A stretch of DNA of 64,000 nt, taken from an uncultured Lachnospiraceae bacterium (lineage in GTDB: Bacteria; Bacillota; Clostridia; Lachnospirales; Lachnospiraceae). Below the pieces are notes generated by a model. The model was not told the origin of the DNA. It ran no database searches and was given only the letters and a program-made list of their open reading frames with translations. Location of the stretch: NCBI GenBank assembly GCA_902779305.1, contig CACZBD010000004.1, forward strand, positions 124,001-188,000. Direction: 5' to 3'. Both the position numbers and the translations under genes were made by a program. This document shows, one piece after another, positions 62,877-64,000 of the stretch (position 1 is the stretch's first letter; every line of letters begins with the position of its first letter).

Positions 62877-64000
62877 TGTATATAATAGATTGTTTGTACG
62901 GGAGAATAGACTTTAAAAAAAAAGTATATAGATGTATGCTAAGTCCGGAAATGCAACGTTTGAGAGAGGTTAGGTTGGGGAATATCAATTCGTTATGCCT
63001 CACAGGCAGTGCAAATAGTAATCGATACGAGCATTCTATTGGAACAGCATATTTAGCAAAGGTGAATATCGAAGCAAATAAAACTTCATTTCCTAGAGAA
63101 TATGAAGAGGCATTTGTTTTGGCGGCTCTATTTCATGATTTAGGGAATGGACCTTTTGGACATTCTTATGAATATATTGTACAGAAACAGGGTTTTGATC
63201 CGGAAAAGAGTATAGCTGATGTTATTCTTGGGATTAAAACTGGGCCACATGGAAAAATTGGTACTTGCGAACCCTTCTACCTAGGGCTACAAAATGAAAT
63301 ATCATCTATACTTAACAAGAACGATATTTATACAATTGACAAGATTGTAAGGGGGGAGAATCCTTATTGTAGTAAAATCCTATCTTCATCAATTGATATA
63401 GACAATATAGATAATGTTTATAGAATGGCATTTCATATGGGGATAAACATAGATAAAAGAGCACCTATTGAGTTGGCAAAGGGTTTGATTTGTATTGATA
63501 ACACAATCTATTTTAAGGAAAGTGCTATTCCTTATTTATATGACTGGTATGAAACGAGAAAGAAATTATATCTAATGCTATTGTATAATCCTCAGGATTT
63601 TGCAGCAAAATGTATGCTTTCTGAATTAATGGAAAACGTACTAATTCGTGAGAAGGATATTATCAAGTGGCAATTTACTGATTCCGAATTAATGGAAAGA
63701 ATAAGAAGTATAGAAGGAGAGTATTGGAAAGAAGATGCACTGATTCCGATCTCTTTAAATGAGGGATTAATATCAAAAGATTTTGAAAATGAAAATAGCA
63801 TCAGAGATACTATGAATAGATTAGGAATAGAGATATCTGATAAAGCGAAGGTTGCTATTATTAAAGGAAATAATAAGAGTATTGTTTTTTCGTATTATAA
63901 TACTGAATACGTATTCTGCGATGGTTCCTTGTATAAAAAAGGAAGAAGAATTATTACGTGCCCACAGGCATTAGCCACAAGATTGATGAGTGGTGACCTA
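62877..64000 (+). CDS. HD-domain phosphohydrolase, SAMHD1/dGTPase-like (3' end outside window)
   Basis: The frame stays open to the last base, 374 codons so far. H53 (RYEHSIG), H87-D88 (LFHDLGNGPFGHS) and the acidic SSIDIDNIDNVYR (residues 171-183) follow the H...HD...D order of metal-binding HD phosphohydrolases. The HDLGNGPFGH segment and SIDID spacing resemble dNTP triphosphohydrolases. Such enzymes can starve phages of dNTPs. It is preceded by a membrane protein and an AlbA_2 regulator, a combination I have not seen described. Confidence 0.8.

Overview
The window looks like a chromosome segment of an anaerobic Clostridia species, most likely Lachnospiraceae. Three things suggest this: an hrcA-grpE-dnaK-dnaJ operon under a perfect CIRCE operator, the ireB-ruvX-DUF1292-rnj block, and the trmR-U32 pair downstream of an MltG-like gene. 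The species assignment is an inference. By eye the first ~38.8 kb is balanced in base composition with dense operons, while the part after tRNA-Gln is clearly more AT-rich and has features of transferred DNA.

Region 1 (1-1792): the end of a sugar-heptose locus (GmhB-like phosphatase, SIS isomerase, transaldolase). Region 2 (1861-6730): heat-shock operon. Region 3 (6750-22136): housekeeping genes for lipoprotein, mannose-1-P guanylyltransferase, PrmA, RsmE, cysteine desulfurase and ThiI, a DUF6311 membrane protein, an HPr-like protein without the active histidine, MtaB, IreB, RuvX, RNase J, YlbF, a shortened MltG, TrmR and a U32 protein. Region 4 (22172-38809): a cell-surface glycan locus with eight glycosyltransferases (including a GT11 fucosyltransferase), an ABC flippase-type exporter, AsnB, a DegT aminotransferase, an acetyltransferase, and a minus-strand GDP-heptose operon (HddA, fused HddC-GmhB, GmhA).

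Region 5 (38890-46884): a genomic island in tRNA-Gln(CTG). A 75-bp direct repeat (tRNA 3' half plus terminator) bounds ~7.9 kb. The cargo reads as anti-phage defence. There is a three-gene Pycsar-like operon (an unusual pseudo-cyclase/cyclase fusion, an unknown protein and a PycTM-type membrane effector), a SIR2-like protein and a type III toxin-antitoxin (ToxN with an upstream repeat RNA). There is also an adenylate-forming enzyme and two XRE regulators with visible operators. The island carries no integrase of its own.

Region 6 (46885-64000): a second accretion zone. The sequence after the second repeat copy is a diverged relative of the left end of the first island. It is followed by an AlbA_2-type regulator with an operator array, a truncated SIR2 gene, and an ~8-kb cluster of six uncharacterised genes. 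At least three genes of that cluster sit behind the same hairpin RNA with an invariant loop. Next come a convergent membrane-protein/methyltransferase pair that share one palindromic operator, a tyrosine recombinase, and an AlbA_2 regulator followed by a single-pass membrane protein and an HD phosphohydrolase that runs off the end.

The strongest candidates for undescribed biology are the Pycsar variant with its third gene, the hairpin-linked gene cluster, and the AlbA_2/membrane/HD cassette.
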